This document shows, piece by piece, positions 7,724-15,322 of a DNA stretch of 64,000 nt; the first letter of the stretch is position 1, and each line of letters starts with the position of its first letter. Under the pieces are notes generated by a model. That model searched no databases. It was not told the DNA's origin and saw only the letters and a program-made list of their open reading frames with translations. Made by a program: the position numbers and the translations under genes. Source of the stretch: Roseburia sp. (lineage in GTDB: Bacteria; Bacillota; Clostridia; Lachnospirales; Lachnospiraceae); assembly GCA_023664265.1 (NCBI GenBank), contig JAMPFV010000006.1, positions 17,646 through 81,645 on the forward strand. The letters are read 5' to 3'.

Positions 7724-9241
7724 TCACAATGCAAGGCTCTCAATCTCCCGCAGCAGCTCGTCCTGCCGCTCGTGCAGCAGCAGCTCCTCGTTGTGCCGCA
7801 TGTAGTCCTCGCTGCCGTACAGGGCGATAAACCGTGCGCTGTACGCGTTCACGGTAAGCTCCGTCATCAGCACCAACAGCTCATTTCCGTCCTGAAAGCA
7901 GGTCTCGCTGAAAGCAAACACATTGTGAAGCTGCGCCTGAATCTCGGCATTCTCCGCCTTCATCGCCGCGACCTCCTTATCAAAGGCCGCCTTGAGCAGC
8001 GCAAAGCAGCCGCCCGCGTCGGAAATCTCCTGCAATCGGAGCTGTCGGGCCCCCTCCTCCAGAAAACGGATAATCGCCCGCTGCTTGCGCTTCTCCTCCG
8101 CGGAGAGCGTCCCTGCCTTCGCCATCCCGTCCATCAACCGCCGTCTGGAATCAATCTGCTTTTCAAGCAGCACAGACACGGCCTCGGAGGCCGACGCGTC
8201 CGCGCTCACAGATTTCACCAGCCGCAGCGGCTTCATCAGCTCCGAGAGGTAATCTGCCGTCTCGAGATTTTCCCGCATCTGACTGATCAGCTTGTCCAAC
8301 AGCATCCCCAGCAGCGACAGCCGCTCGTCGAACTTCGCGATCCGCGCCCGCTCCCGCACCTGCGCGGAGCAGGTGCCCGCAAGAATTTCCTCGACCTTGT
8401 AGTCCCTCTTGTACTTATTATACAGCTCATAGTACGCCGCAAATTCCTTCACGATCTTTTCGTTGTGGATATACTGCGCAATCAGCGTCTCGTCCACGGG
8501 GAGCTTCTCCTCCTCGCACAGCAGCATCGCGGCGGACAAATCCTCCCAGCCCCGCGCCGTGACGTAGGATTTTCCCCCTACGGTCGTCTCCACCTTGTAG
8601 AAATCGCTCTTTTTCATATCCAGATACGTCGTGACGGCGTTGTGAATCCCGTTTTTGACCGCGTATTCCTTCCATGTGGGATAATCGGCCTCCACCTCGA
8701 CAAGCTTCATGCGGTCCATCGTCACCACGTCAAACTCCCGCACGGACTTGTTGTACTCCGGCGGATTCCCCGCCGTGACAATCACCCAGCCCTCGGGCAC
8801 CTGATGACGCCCGAACACTTTATACTGCAAAAACTGGAGCATGGACGGCGCGAGCGTCTCCGACACGCAGTTGATTTCGTCCAGAAACAATATCCCCTCC
8901 TCGATTCCCGACTGCTCCATCACCTCGTAGACGGACGCGATAATCTCGCTCATGGTGTACTCGGAAACGTCAAATTCCATCCCCTTGTACGCCTTGTGCG
9001 TGATAAAGGGAAGCCCCAGCGCGGACTGCCGCGTGTGGTGCGTCATGGAGTAGGACACCAGCGCAATCCCCAGCTCCTGTGCGATCTGCTCCATGATCGC
9101 CGTCTTCCCGATGCCGGGCGCGCCCAGCAGGAAAACGGGGCGCTGACGCACCACGGGAATGCGGTACTCGCCGTACTCGTCCTTCTTCAGATAGATTTTC
9201 ACCGAATTTTTGATATGCTCCTTGGCCTGCCTGATGTTCAT
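7724..9241 (-). CDS. MoxR-type AAA+ ATPase
   Basis: A 505-residue AAA+ protein of the MoxR/RavA type, which act as chaperones that assemble or activate partner complexes, often together with von Willebrand A proteins. Walker A GAPGIGKT at residues 40-47 and Walker B GILFLDEIN at 116-124 are intact; sensor 1 is in VIVTAGNPPEYN (about 150-161). Residues 280-505 are helical with coiled-coil character (LLEKQIDSRRRLMDGM, KAAFDKEVAAMKAENAEIQ). SD TGGAG lies 8 bases before the ATG, directly after the repeat element at 9252-9376. Downstream of the VWA-like gene and upstream of the LRR gene on the same strand; the three likely form one functional unit. Confidence 0.85.
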   Translation of the reverse strand: MNIRQAKEHIKNSVKIYLKKDEYGEYRIPVVRQRPVFLLGAPGIGKTAIMEQIAQELGIALVSYSMTHHTRQSALGLPFITHKAYKGMEFDVSEYTMSEIIASVYEVMEQSGIEEGILFLDEINCVSETLAPSMLQFLQYKVFGRHQVPEGWVIVTAGNPPEYNKSVREFDVVTMDRMKLVEVEADYPTWKEYAVKNGIHNAVTTYLDMKKSDFYKVETTVGGKSYVTARGWEDLSAAMLLCEEEKLPVDETLIAQYIHNEKIVKEFAAYYELYNKYKRDYKVEEILAGTCSAQVRERARIAKFDERLSLLGMLLDKLISQMRENLETADYLSELMKPLRLVKSVSADASASEAVSVLLEKQIDSRRRLMDGMAKAGTLSAEEKRKQRAIIRFLEEGARQLRLQEISDAGGCFALLKAAFDKEVAAMKAENAEIQAQLHNVFAFSETCFQDGNELLVLMTELTVNAYSARFIALYGSEDYMRHNEELLLHERQDELLREIESLAL

Positions 9242-9251
9242 AGCCTAATCT

Positions 9252-9376
9252 CCATTTCTGAGCGACTTGTCGCGAAGAGGCGACGAGAAATTTTTCTCGT
9301 CTGCCATCAAGGCTATTTGTTTTCGCTCAGAAACAAATAGCCGATTGAAAATAAGCTGTCAAGCTTATTTTTCAAC
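9252..9376 (-). repeat. Structured intergenic element, family A copy 1 (between VWA-like and MoxR genes)
   Basis: Read in the sense of the flanking genes (minus strand), the element has four hairpins: H1 GGTTGAAAAATAAGC/GCTTATTTTCAATC; H2 GGCTATTTGTTT/AAACAAATAGCC with loop CTGAGCGA; H3 GACGAGAAA/TTTCTCGTC; H4 GCGAC/GTCGC. The last bases TCGCTCAG are the exact reverse complement of the H2 loop, allowing a pseudoknot. The 5' end supplies the last three codons and the stop of the VWA-like gene, and the ribosome-binding site of the MoxR gene follows the 3' end at once. Other copies are at 19345-19472 and 52102-52194. Confidence 0.8.
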
Positions 9377-10702
9377 CTGCGCTCCCTCCTCCTCGATATC
9401 CTCCGCCGTCAGCACCAGCTTTATTGCCCACGGCGGGATTTCAGGCGGCTCATGGCCGTCGTCCAGAAACACGAACGCCGTGTCGTAGGGCGGCATCTGC
9501 TCGGGAAAAACGCCGTAGCCGTCGGTAAAATAGAGAAGCCCCTTGAGGTTCTCAAAGACGCCCTCGCCGATACAGCGGTTCACATACGCAAAGACAGGGC
9601 GGAAATCCGTGGATCCGAAGCCCTCCAACTGCCCGTGCTTCATAAACGCGTCAAAATCCTCGTCGCAGGTAATCCGCGTATCCCGCCGCACGTCGCTGTC
9701 GCATTGGAGGATATGGATATTCACCTTGCGGAAAAAGCTCTCGCTGCTCTTGAGAATCGCGTAGGTCTTGTTCAGAAACGCCTGCACCAGCTTTCCGCGG
9801 CAGGACGCCGAGGTGTCGAGTGCGATGACAAACTCCTTGATTTTGTTCACGTCCTTGTATTCCAACGGCTCCACCAACGGCATGTTCCCATACAGATTCA
9901 GCCCGTAGGTGTAGTACACATAGTCAAATTCGTCGTCGTTGATCTGCATGTCCTCGCCTGCCACGCAGAAGCGGCGCAGGAAATCGCCGTAATCGTACCG
10001 CTCCCGCGTCGCCTCCTCGAGATTCTGCACTATGCTGCGGTTGTCCGTCTTATCCTGCGAGAAGGACTTCAGCTCCGCCTTCACGCGCTCGCTGATTTTC
10101 TTCCACTGCGCCTGTGTGAGCTCCAGCGTCTCCTGCGCCGCCCACGATGTATGTCCGTCCCGCCGAAACAATGCCGACAGGCCTGACAGCTCCTCCGCCT
10201 CCAAGCGGTTCTCCCGCAGGCTCCTGTAAATGCGCTCCGCCGTCAGCGTCTCAACGCGCCCCCGCCACGCCGCGAGCGCCGCCTTGCGCCTGTCGTCATC
10301 GCGAAGCTCCAGACCGCCAAGCCCCAGCTCCGCTATGGCGTTCTCCACCGCCATATCCGCGGCGGCATCCCAAAGCTCCTGCTCCATCCGCTCATAGCGG
10401 TAGGGATGATGAAATATCAGGTGAAATAAAATATGGAGCAGCGTCCGCGCCACGCTGTTCGGCTCCTTTTTGTACTGCCTCAGGACATAGATCGGGTCAT
10501 AATAAATCGTGCGCCCGTCACAGGCGACGCCGTCCAAGCCGTACCTGCTCTCGAACGAGAGCGCCGCAAGCGCCGCGTCGAGAAAGCGCAGACTGACCAC
10601 CAGCCTGTCCCGCGCAAGCCGCCAGATGTCGCCGCAAAGCGCCGCTGCCTTTTTTAACTTGTCCGCCTCTGTCCGCGTATTTTCCTCCATTGAATAACGC
10701 AT
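9365..10702 (-). CDS. VWA-like domain protein (DUF2201 type) with degenerate metallopeptidase-like N-terminus
   Basis: A 445-residue protein of the VWA-like/DUF2201 family that usually pairs with a MoxR ATPase. The N-terminal half is the peptidase-like domain with a histidine cluster HILFHLIFHH (residues 90-99); the catalytic Glu expected in HExxH is absent, so peptidase activity is unlikely. The C-terminal half starts at about residue 285 with FVIALDTSASC, a VWA metal-site motif DxSxS, and ends with LLYFTDGYG and AFVFLDDG. The stop codon lies in the repeat element at 9252-9376. The ATG at 10702 has AAAGG only two bases away; ATG 12 bp downstream (10690) is a possible alternative. First gene of the VWA-MoxR-LRR cluster. 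Confidence 0.75.
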   Translation of the reverse strand: MRYSMEENTRTEADKLKKAAALCGDIWRLARDRLVVSLRFLDAALAALSFESRYGLDGVACDGRTIYYDPIYVLRQYKKEPNSVARTLLHILFHLIFHHPYRYERMEQELWDAAADMAVENAIAELGLGGLELRDDDRRKAALAAWRGRVETLTAERIYRSLRENRLEAEELSGLSALFRRDGHTSWAAQETLELTQAQWKKISERVKAELKSFSQDKTDNRSIVQNLEEATRERYDYGDFLRRFCVAGEDMQINDDEFDYVYYTYGLNLYGNMPLVEPLEYKDVNKIKEFVIALDTSASCRGKLVQAFLNKTYAILKSSESFFRKVNIHILQCDSDVRRDTRITCDEDFDAFMKHGQLEGFGSTDFRPVFAYVNRCIGEGVFENLKGLLYFTDGYGVFPEQMPPYDTAFVFLDDGHEPPEIPPWAIKLVLTAEDIEEEGAQVEK

Positions 10703-10763
10703 GTCCTTTCTTGTATGGATAACACATGACTTGTATTCTCTCCGTATTTCAATAACATGTGTT

Positions 10764-11915
10764 CTATTTTAGCAACTGTTCGGGCACGCACGCCGCCATC
10801 TGCCGATAGGCCTCATCCGAGGGATGCAGATGATCCCCGCTGTCGAATGCCGCCGCAAACGCCTCAGGCCGCCCCACATCGCGCAGCGCCGCGTCAAAGT
10901 CGATGCAGCCGTCCGCCTCGTCCGTCGTCCGTATCCACTCGTTGACCGCGTTCCGCAAATCGTTGCGGAACGGCTCATAGGTTCTCCACCCGTAAATCGG
11001 GAGCAGGGTTCCGAGCCAGACTTTCAGCCCGTACTCCCGCGCCTTTCTGATATACATGCGAAGCCCCTCCGTCAGCTCCTCCGCCGTGGGCAAATCGCTC
11101 CACGGGCGGAAGGGATTGACCTCCACCCCGACGGGATGGATAATATCGTTGATCCCATGCTGGATAATCACCGTGTCCGCGCCCGTGACAAGCGCCTCCC
11201 GCGGAAAGCGCACCGAGCCCTTGAGTCCGTATGAATCGTAGGTGATATTGTCGTACTGCCGCAGGATTCGGGTGCCGCTTGCCGCCCGCCTCACAACAGC
11301 AGTATGCATCCAAGCCTCCTTTTCTATTCGGAGCGCCAGATAATCAGGCCACGCCTGCGAGGTGATGGAGTCACCGTAACAGATAACGGCCCGATTGGCG
11401 TCCTCCGTATAGACCTCAACATTGCTCAGGAAATAAAACCAGTTTGTATTACGGGTGTTATCTAACGGAAGCGCTCCCCGCGCGGCATAGTCGCCCACCG
11501 CATAGAAGCCCTTGGACAGCGGCCCCGTAATCAACACAGCCGAGCGCATCAGCGTGAAGTCGGCAAAGTACATACTGACGCTGATGTCCTCTCCGCGCCT
11601 TACCTCCATCATAATCTCATCGCTGACCACGGACGCTCCCGCAGGTATCGTGACTGCCTCCCGCCCGCCAAAGGTCACACCGATCACGGTATCCTCCACG
11701 ATTTCCCTGCTGCCGTTTTCCACATTCCGCGCCACGCACACCCTGTCCACGGTCACCGCCTCCGTCCCGCAGAAGTTATCCAGCGTGATTTTCAGCCGTT
11801 CCCCGTCAAGGAGCGGGTGTATGGGATAGCGCAGGGTGAGGTTCTTCGCATAGTTCTCTGGTCTTCTGTCCGCGATGGATATCGCGTTGCCCCACATGGA
11901 TACATATTTTTTCAT
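10764..11915 (-). CDS. SGNH/GDSL-family hydrolase (esterase) with N-terminal beta domain
   Basis: A 383-residue enzyme with the SGNH hydrolase motifs: block I GDS at 181-183 (nucleophile Ser183), block III HGIND at 253-257 (Asn256), block V DHLHPS with Asp361 and His364. Residues 1-170 form a beta-rich domain (TLRYPIHPLLDGERLKITLDNFCG..) like the jelly-roll modules that precede the SGNH domain in carbohydrate esterases. There is no signal peptide, so it acts inside the cell, perhaps deacetylating imported oligosaccharides; the substrate is not shown by the sequence. All catalytic residues are present. Single gene, 61 bp upstream of the VWA-like gene on the same strand. Confidence 0.82.
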   Translation of the reverse strand: MKKYVSMWGNAISIADRRPENYAKNLTLRYPIHPLLDGERLKITLDNFCGTEAVTVDRVCVARNVENGSREIVEDTVIGVTFGGREAVTIPAGASVVSDEIMMEVRRGEDISVSMYFADFTLMRSAVLITGPLSKGFYAVGDYAARGALPLDNTRNTNWFYFLSNVEVYTEDANRAVICYGDSITSQAWPDYLALRIEKEAWMHTAVVRRAASGTRILRQYDNITYDSYGLKGSVRFPREALVTGADTVIIQHGINDIIHPVGVEVNPFRPWSDLPTAEELTEGLRMYIRKAREYGLKVWLGTLLPIYGWRTYEPFRNDLRNAVNEWIRTTDEADGCIDFDAALRDVGRPEAFAAAFDSGDHLHPSDEAYRQMAACVPEQLLK

Positions 11916-11985
11916 TGTCTCACTCTTTTCTACTGTATTTCATAAAGCAAGGACTTTCCGTCCTGCAAACACTGTCCTTAATACG

Positions 11986-12429
11986 CTAACGCTCGAATAA
12001 CTTATAAGGGTCTTTTCCTGCGATTCTCGCAAAATAGTCAATATCGCACCAATTCAAAAACGCCCTTTCTTCTTCTTCTGCCTTCAAATGCCCATCATCC
12101 CTGTTCAATTCGGGTAAATCGGAATATATATATTTTCTCCTAATCACCTGATTATCGTCAATCACAAGAAATTCACAGTCCAATTGGTCGTCATTATCAT
12201 AGAAATACAGCAACTTACATCCTTCCGATAGCTCTAACAGTATTTCTTCTGCCACTTCATCCCCCGACATCATCGTCATCAGACACCATCCGTCCCTATC
12301 CTCAAACCGCATATCATCACAGACAATCACATTCTCCCCATAAGCCGCTTCCTCCGCCTTTATAATCGTCATATACCGCTTACACACTTCTTTATAATTG
12401 TCCTCCAACAGCACATAACTCTCTGCCAT
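11986..12429 (-). CDS. Hypothetical acidic protein
   Basis: A 147-residue cytosolic protein, strongly acidic (AEEEERAF, DDNQVIRRKYIYSDLPELNRDDG). No family recognised. The pattern of a short N-terminal helix, central strands CKLLYFYDNDDQ and a C-terminal WCDIDYFARIAGKDPYKLF is reminiscent of immunity or SUKH-like proteins, but this is a weak impression. The start at 12429 has AGGAGG eight bases upstream; the upstream in-frame start at 12468 does not. AT-richer than neighbours, which fits recent acquisition. It stands alone between the SGNH hydrolase and a divergent gene. Confidence 0.55.
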   Translation of the reverse strand: MAESYVLLEDNYKEVCKRYMTIIKAEEAAYGENVIVCDDMRFEDRDGWCLMTMMSGDEVAEEILLELSEGCKLLYFYDNDDQLDCEFLVIDDNQVIRRKYIYSDLPELNRDDGHLKAEEEERAFLNWCDIDYFARIAGKDPYKLFER

Positions 12430-12626
12430 TTCCCATTTCCTCCTATGCAAAACATCAGCCGCCGTCAATACGCCCTGCCTATTCTTCTATTATGCACCCA
12501 TTTATAAGGATTGTCTATTTTCAATTTTTGCGGTTTTCATTTTCATAAAATCCGTATCTGCCCTAAACTTCCCACCCGTTTCAACCGATATACACTATAT
12601 AGAGAAAGGGAAATGGAGGGAAACCT

Positions 12627-13091
12627 ATGGCAAATATATCTTTCAACAACTTTTTTAACGCATTATCCGGCACAAGCGCTAACAGCTTTTACAGCAATCT
12701 CAACGACGCCAGCCTTATCAAGAGCGGCAGCTACCGCAAGCTTATGAAGTCTTACTTCTCAACGGCTGACAGCGCGGGCAAAACGACCGCTTCCGACAAG
12801 AAGAGCGCTTCGGATACGGATACAAGGACGAAAAAGGAAATTAAAAACACGGTTCTGGACGACCTCTTAAAGCACGAGACGAAATCCACGGCGAAAACGA
12901 ACGGCGTTCTCGACGAACTCCTGAATCCCGAGAAGAAAAAGTCCACCATTCAGAACAAGGTTCTCGACGAGCTGCTTGGTGAGAAGAATCAGACCGTCTC
13001 CACAACGGAGGATGGCGCGGTTGTTGACAAGACAGAGACAGCGGTTTCCGCGGCAAAGGACTCCGGAAGCGTCATTGATACCGCAATATAG
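12627..13091 (+). CDS. Small protein with three VLDELL repeats, unknown function
   Basis: A 154-residue hydrophilic protein, rich in Ser, Thr, Lys. The N-terminus (MANISFNNFF..LSGTSAN..FYSNLNDASLIKSGSYRKLMKSYF) resembles small proteins found in flagellated Lachnospiraceae. The middle contains three repeats of the form N-x-VLD[DE]LL followed by a charged spacer (residues about 75-115), suggesting a repeated short binding helix. No signal peptide or membrane segment. SD GGAGGG precedes the ATG by about 6 bases. It lies 59 bp upstream of the SpoIID-like gene in the same direction, perhaps in one transcript. No function can be assigned. Confidence 0.65.
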   Translation: MANISFNNFFNALSGTSANSFYSNLNDASLIKSGSYRKLMKSYFSTADSAGKTTASDKKSASDTDTRTKKEIKNTVLDDLLKHETKSTAKTNGVLDELLNPEKKKSTIQNKVLDELLGEKNQTVSTTEDGAVVDKTETAVSAAKDSGSVIDTAI

Positions 13092-13150
13092 CCTTGTAAC
13101 AGGAATTTATCCCCTGCATATACTATTAAAAACATATGCAGGGGATTTTT

Positions 13151-14413
13151 ATGTCCAATATCAATACCGCCGAGACACCCAACTATTCCGGCAATCTCAC
13201 AATAAATGTCACCTCGTCCGTAGGTCTCATACCCATCAGCAACGCTACCGTCACCATCTCCGTCACAGGGGAGGCGGATTCCGTAGTGGAAACGCTCACC
13301 ACGGATGATTCGGGGCAGACAGGCACGGTATCTCTTCCCGCGCCCAATCTTTCCTACAGCACCGAGCCGAACTCACCGCGTCCCTATTCTGAATACAATA
13401 TCACCGTGACCGCCCCCGGGTACGAGCCGGTGTACATTTCCGGCAGCGAGATTCTGCCAAACGAGACCTCCATCCAGCCGGTATCCATGACGCCGCTGGA
13501 GGTGGAGTCGCCGGAGGCTCCGCTGGAGGAAACCGTCGTTATTCCCGACCACACCCTGTACGGCGAATACCCGCCGAAAATACCCGAGGACGAGATTAAG
13601 CCTGTGGATGAGAGCGGCGAAATTGTCCTGAGCAGGGTCGTCATTCCCGAATTTATCATTGTCCATGACGGCGTGCCGCAGGATTCCACCGCGAAAAATT
13701 ATTATGTGCGCTACACGGACTATATCAAGAACGTCGTCTCCTCGGAAATCTATGCGACTTGGCCGGAGAGCACGATTTACGCGAACACGCTCGTCATCAT
13801 GTCCTTTACGCTGAACCGCGTGTACACGGAGTGGTATCGGAATCAGGGCTATGATTTCACGATTACCTCCTCCACCGCCTACGACCAGAAGTGGATTTAC
13901 GGGCGCAATATCTTCGAGAACATCAGCCGTATTGTTGACACCATCTTCTCGAATTTCCTGTCGCGCCCTGGTGTGCGCCAGCCGATCTTTACCTCCTACT
14001 GCGACGGAAACCGCACCACCTGTAAGGGGCTTTCCCAGTGGGGCAGCAAGTACCTTGGCGAGCAGGGCTACACGCCGATTGAGATTATCCGCTACTATTA
14101 CGGAAATGATATGTATATCAACAGCACGCAGTATATTTCCGGCGTTCCCTCCTCGTGGCCGGGCTACGACCTGACCATTGGCTCATCCGGTCAAAAAGTG
14201 CTGCAGATGCAGCAGCAGCTCAACCGAATTGCGCAGAATTATCCCGCCATCCCCCGAATCGCGGAGGACGGCATCTTCGGAAGCGGCACGGCCGACGCGG
14301 TGCGCACCTTCCAGCAGGTATTTGACCTTCCCGCAACCGGCGTCGTGGATTATCCCACATGGTATAAGATTTCCGAAATCTATGTGGGCGTGTCGCGGAT
14401 CTCAGAGCCGTAG
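13151..14413 (+). CDS. SpoIID/LytB-like protein with C-terminal peptidoglycan-binding domain
   Basis: A 420-residue three-part protein. Residues 1-130: beta-sandwich like a carboxypeptidase-regulatory or invasin module (NATVTISVTGEADSVVETLTTDDSGQTG). Residues about 165-335: SpoIID-like domain ending in CKGLSQWGSKYLGEQGY..IEIIRYYYG, similar to the lytic transglycosylase SpoIID that degrades peptidoglycan during spore engulfment. Residues 345-410: peptidoglycan-binding repeat (GSSGQKVLQMQQQLNRI..DGIFGSGTADAVRTFQ). No signal peptide is visible, unusual for a wall enzyme. The start at 13151 has GGGG seven bases upstream. It ends at the strong terminator at 14431. Likely wall-directed or spore-coat associated; catalytic Glu not confirmed. 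Confidence 0.75.
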   Translation: MSNINTAETPNYSGNLTINVTSSVGLIPISNATVTISVTGEADSVVETLTTDDSGQTGTVSLPAPNLSYSTEPNSPRPYSEYNITVTAPGYEPVYISGSEILPNETSIQPVSMTPLEVESPEAPLEETVVIPDHTLYGEYPPKIPEDEIKPVDESGEIVLSRVVIPEFIIVHDGVPQDSTAKNYYVRYTDYIKNVVSSEIYATWPESTIYANTLVIMSFTLNRVYTEWYRNQGYDFTITSSTAYDQKWIYGRNIFENISRIVDTIFSNFLSRPGVRQPIFTSYCDGNRTTCKGLSQWGSKYLGEQGYTPIEIIRYYYGNDMYINSTQYISGVPSSWPGYDLTIGSSGQKVLQMQQQLNRIAQNYPAIPRIAEDGIFGSGTADAVRTFQQVFDLPATGVVDYPTWYKISEIYVGVSRISEP

Positions 14414-14430
14414 CATCATTCATGTCAGGA

Positions 14431-14490
14431 GGGGCTGCAGATGGGAAAATAAGCCTGACAGCTTATTTTTTCCATCTGCAGCCCCCTTAT
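14431..14490 (+). terminator. Strong intrinsic terminator after the SpoIID-like gene
   Basis: GGGGCTGCAGATGG-GAAAATAAGC, loop CTGACA, then GCTTATTTTTTCC-ATCTGCAGCCCC, a stem of about 24 pairs, followed by TTATTT. The core AAAATAAGC-[CT]TGACA-GCTTATTTT is almost identical to hairpin H1 of repeat family A at 9344-9376. Confidence 0.85.
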
Positions 14491-14569
14491 TTCACACAGC
14501 TCCTTAATGACAGCTTCGCGCTTCCATGCGTATATGCTTATGCCCGCGCCTCTATTTGAAGGTATCACT

Positions 14570-14845
14570 TCATAATCCGTCATCCCTCCGCAGCCGCTTC
14601 CCTATCCCACTCAAAAGCAGGCGGATAATCCCTCCGCAAACAGTTATTTTCAAGCCCAGTCCCCACACAATCTCACCGATGCGCAAATTCACGGCATATG
14701 TTATCTGCATCTCCGGCGTCGGGTCCTGATACGGAATCCCTGCCTTTATCACCAGATAATACGCGCCTGTGAGCAGTATGATAACACCTGCTATGATAAC
14801 AGCATTGACTGTCTGACAAAGTCTCTGTCGTGTTCTTTCCTTCAC
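14570..14845 (-). CDS. Small membrane protein, two transmembrane segments
   Basis: A 91-residue protein with hydrophobic segments at about 14-34 (AVIIAGVIILLTGAYYLVI) and 58-80 (GEIVWGLGLKITVCGGIIRLLL), both ends basic. Start is GTG at 14845 with AGGGG six bases upstream. No family recognised. It lies 36 bp downstream of the DUF3990-partner gene on the same strand and may be the last gene of that transcript. Confidence 0.55.
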   Translation of the reverse strand: MKERTRQRLCQTVNAVIIAGVIILLTGAYYLVIKAGIPYQDPTPEMQITYAVNLRIGEIVWGLGLKITVCGGIIRLLLSGIGKRLRRDDGL

Positions 14846-14881
14846 AATGTCCCCTGCCTCCGCTAAAACCCTTTTATCCTT

Positions 14882-15322
14882 TTACGCCAAATGCCCCGCA
14901 TCGCACTTTTGCCTGTAAAGCTCCCGCAAATCGTCGATGGCCATCTCGACATCAAGGGTATGAAAGCCCAACCAGCATGCATTCATTGTTTCCGCATCGG
15001 CGGTTCGATATATATCGCGGCTGCATTCATTCGTATAATAATGCCAATAGCGATACATATATCCCGTCCAATACATTACCTCCGCCGCATATGCCGTACC
15101 TGCTTTCTTCAGCCCCTGTGCCTCTTCGTCCAGCTCCTCCAGAAGATACTCCTCGCCGGCCCACTGCAGTCTGTCATAAACATCATCCAAGCCGGCGGCC
15201 GTTTTACTGTTCATAAACGCCTCTATAAAGGACGGACAATCATAGCCGCTTTTCAGCGCAAGCTCAAACAGCCGTCCCTGTATATCGCAGAGCTGGCGTT
15301 TTTCAAGTGTCAAAGCTTCCAT
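14882..15322 (-). CDS. Partner protein of the DUF3990 protein (putative antitoxin), unknown family
   Basis: A 146-residue acidic, largely helical protein (LEKRQLCDIQGRLFELALKSG.., EELDEEAQGLKKAGTAYAAE). It does not match the usual DUF3791 partner of DUF3990 proteins by eye. Its start overlaps the 3' end of the DUF3990 gene by 20 bp, with SD GGGAGG inside that gene, an arrangement typical of co-folded or toxin-antitoxin pairs. Function as antitoxin or chaperone is inferred only from this coupling. Cytosolic. Confidence 0.55.
   Translation of the reverse strand: MEALTLEKRQLCDIQGRLFELALKSGYDCPSFIEAFMNSKTAAGLDDVYDRLQWAGEEYLLEELDEEAQGLKKAGTAYAAEVMYWTGYMYRYWHYYTNECSRDIYRTADAETMNACWLGFHTLDVEMAIDDLRELYRQKCDAGHLA

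Noticed and set aside
7568..9340. 590-codon plus-strand frame opposite the MoxR gene
   Set aside because: Same reason: antisense shadow of a recognised AAA+ gene, with no ribosome-binding site or domain.
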